This document shows, in pieces, positions 22,819 to 22,938 of a DNA stretch of 22,938 bases. The position numbers and the translations under genes are program-made. Source of the stretch: Flavobacteriales bacterium UBA5933 (lineage in GTDB: Bacteria; Bacteroidota; Bacteroidia; Flavobacteriales; Weeksellaceae); the NCBI GenBank assembly GCA_002430925.1, contig DJDD01000182.1, positions 483-23,420 on the forward strand, in the 5' to 3' direction. Within the stretch, counting starts at the first letter, position 1. Each line of letters begins with the position of its first letter. Under the pieces are notes generated by a model, which worked only from the letters and a program-made list of their open reading frames with translations, was not told the origin of the DNA and did not search any database.

Positions 22819-22938
22819 GGGCAATCCCTTCGGGTCATGCTTTTCGCTATATCTTTTTAGATTAGTCATTTCGACTTTATAATTAATATAAGTAAAAATG
22901 ACCAATCTAAAAAGGATGCCGCTTCAATCACTATTGCA
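22819..22938 (-). repeat. Interspersed structured repeat, copy C (complete or nearly so)
   Basis: Read on the minus strand, this 120-nt element has the same ends as copy B: TGCAATAGTGATTGAAGCG (one base different in the next six) and GATATAGCGAAAAGC...ATTGCCC. A 19-bp stem (22853-22871 with 22896-22914) has one non-Watson-Crick position, which is a G-U pair only if the minus strand is transcribed. The mini-hairpin is CCC-GAA-GGG (22826-22834). On the plus strand the same bases give a CTTCGG loop. The ends GCAAT/ATTGC can pair. The window stops exactly at the outer edge of the element. Confidence 0.8.

Noticed and set aside
1..22938. CRISPR array, tRNA, rRNA, prophage or toxin-antitoxin genes
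   Set aside because: I looked on both strands and saw no repeat-spacer array, no cloverleaf, no phage gene and no small paired ORFs with such motifs.

Overview
The window looks like a chromosomal segment of a very AT-rich member of the Bacteroidota, class Flavobacteriia. Three things point there: the gene content and order (ftsK - lolA - lptG-type permease - ribB/A, yidD - lgt, DUF2807 lipoproteins, a DnaX without the zinc module), several TAnnTTTG promoter elements with no clear Shine-Dalgarno sequences, and poly-lysine/poly-A-rich coding. I cannot fix the genus. No tRNA, rRNA, CRISPR array, transposase or phage gene was seen. Both window ends lie inside copies of the same interspersed hairpin repeat, which suggests (inference) that this is a contig broken at repeats.

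Layout. 1-66: partial repeat copy A. 144-1775 (+): ABC1/AarF-type kinase, convergent with a DASS/SLC13 anion permease (1825-3294, -) across a bidirectional terminator. 3593-5094 (+): Lrp/AsnC regulator plus EamA-type exporter, divergent from the permease, with two dyads in the shared promoter region. A second bidirectional terminator separates these from a minus-strand cell-envelope operon read ftsK -> lolA -> lptG-like -> ribBA (10961 down to 5170). 11088-14906 (-): an AraC regulator followed by two tandem paralogous CodA-like amidohydrolases. Each is broken by one extra A in an A-tract, and repeat copy B lies between them. 15053-16767 (+): dnaX, split at an A13 tract into a gamma-like ORF and a -1-frame tau extension. 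16809-17750 (+): FKBP-type peptidyl-prolyl isomerase lipoprotein. 19954 down to 17871 (-): exported thioredoxin-like protein, yidD, lgt, mscL. 20534-20061 (-): GNAT acetyltransferase. 21905 down to 20618 (-): exodeoxyribonuclease III and a coiled-coil lipoprotein. 22018-22782 (+): DUF2807 lipoprotein. 22819-22938: repeat copy C.

The genes form several themes rather than one pathway. Envelope biogenesis dominates: LolA and Lgt for lipoproteins, an LPS-export-type permease, YidD for membrane insertion, FtsK for division and chromosome segregation, and MscL for osmotic safety. DnaX and exonuclease III are replication/repair genes.

The most interesting signals are: (1) a structured ~120-nt repeat in three copies, with covarying stems and a GNA triloop, which may match a known Flavobacteria RNA motif (Flavo-1, from memory, unverified); (2) three genes between 11088 and 16767 whose full-length products need a one-nucleotide change in A7, A9 and A13 tracts, suggesting transcriptional slippage in dnaX and either slippage, contingency, decay or sequencing error in the amidohydrolases; (3) TAnnTTTG-like -7 boxes placed 4-8 nt before several start codons, implying near-leaderless mRNAs.
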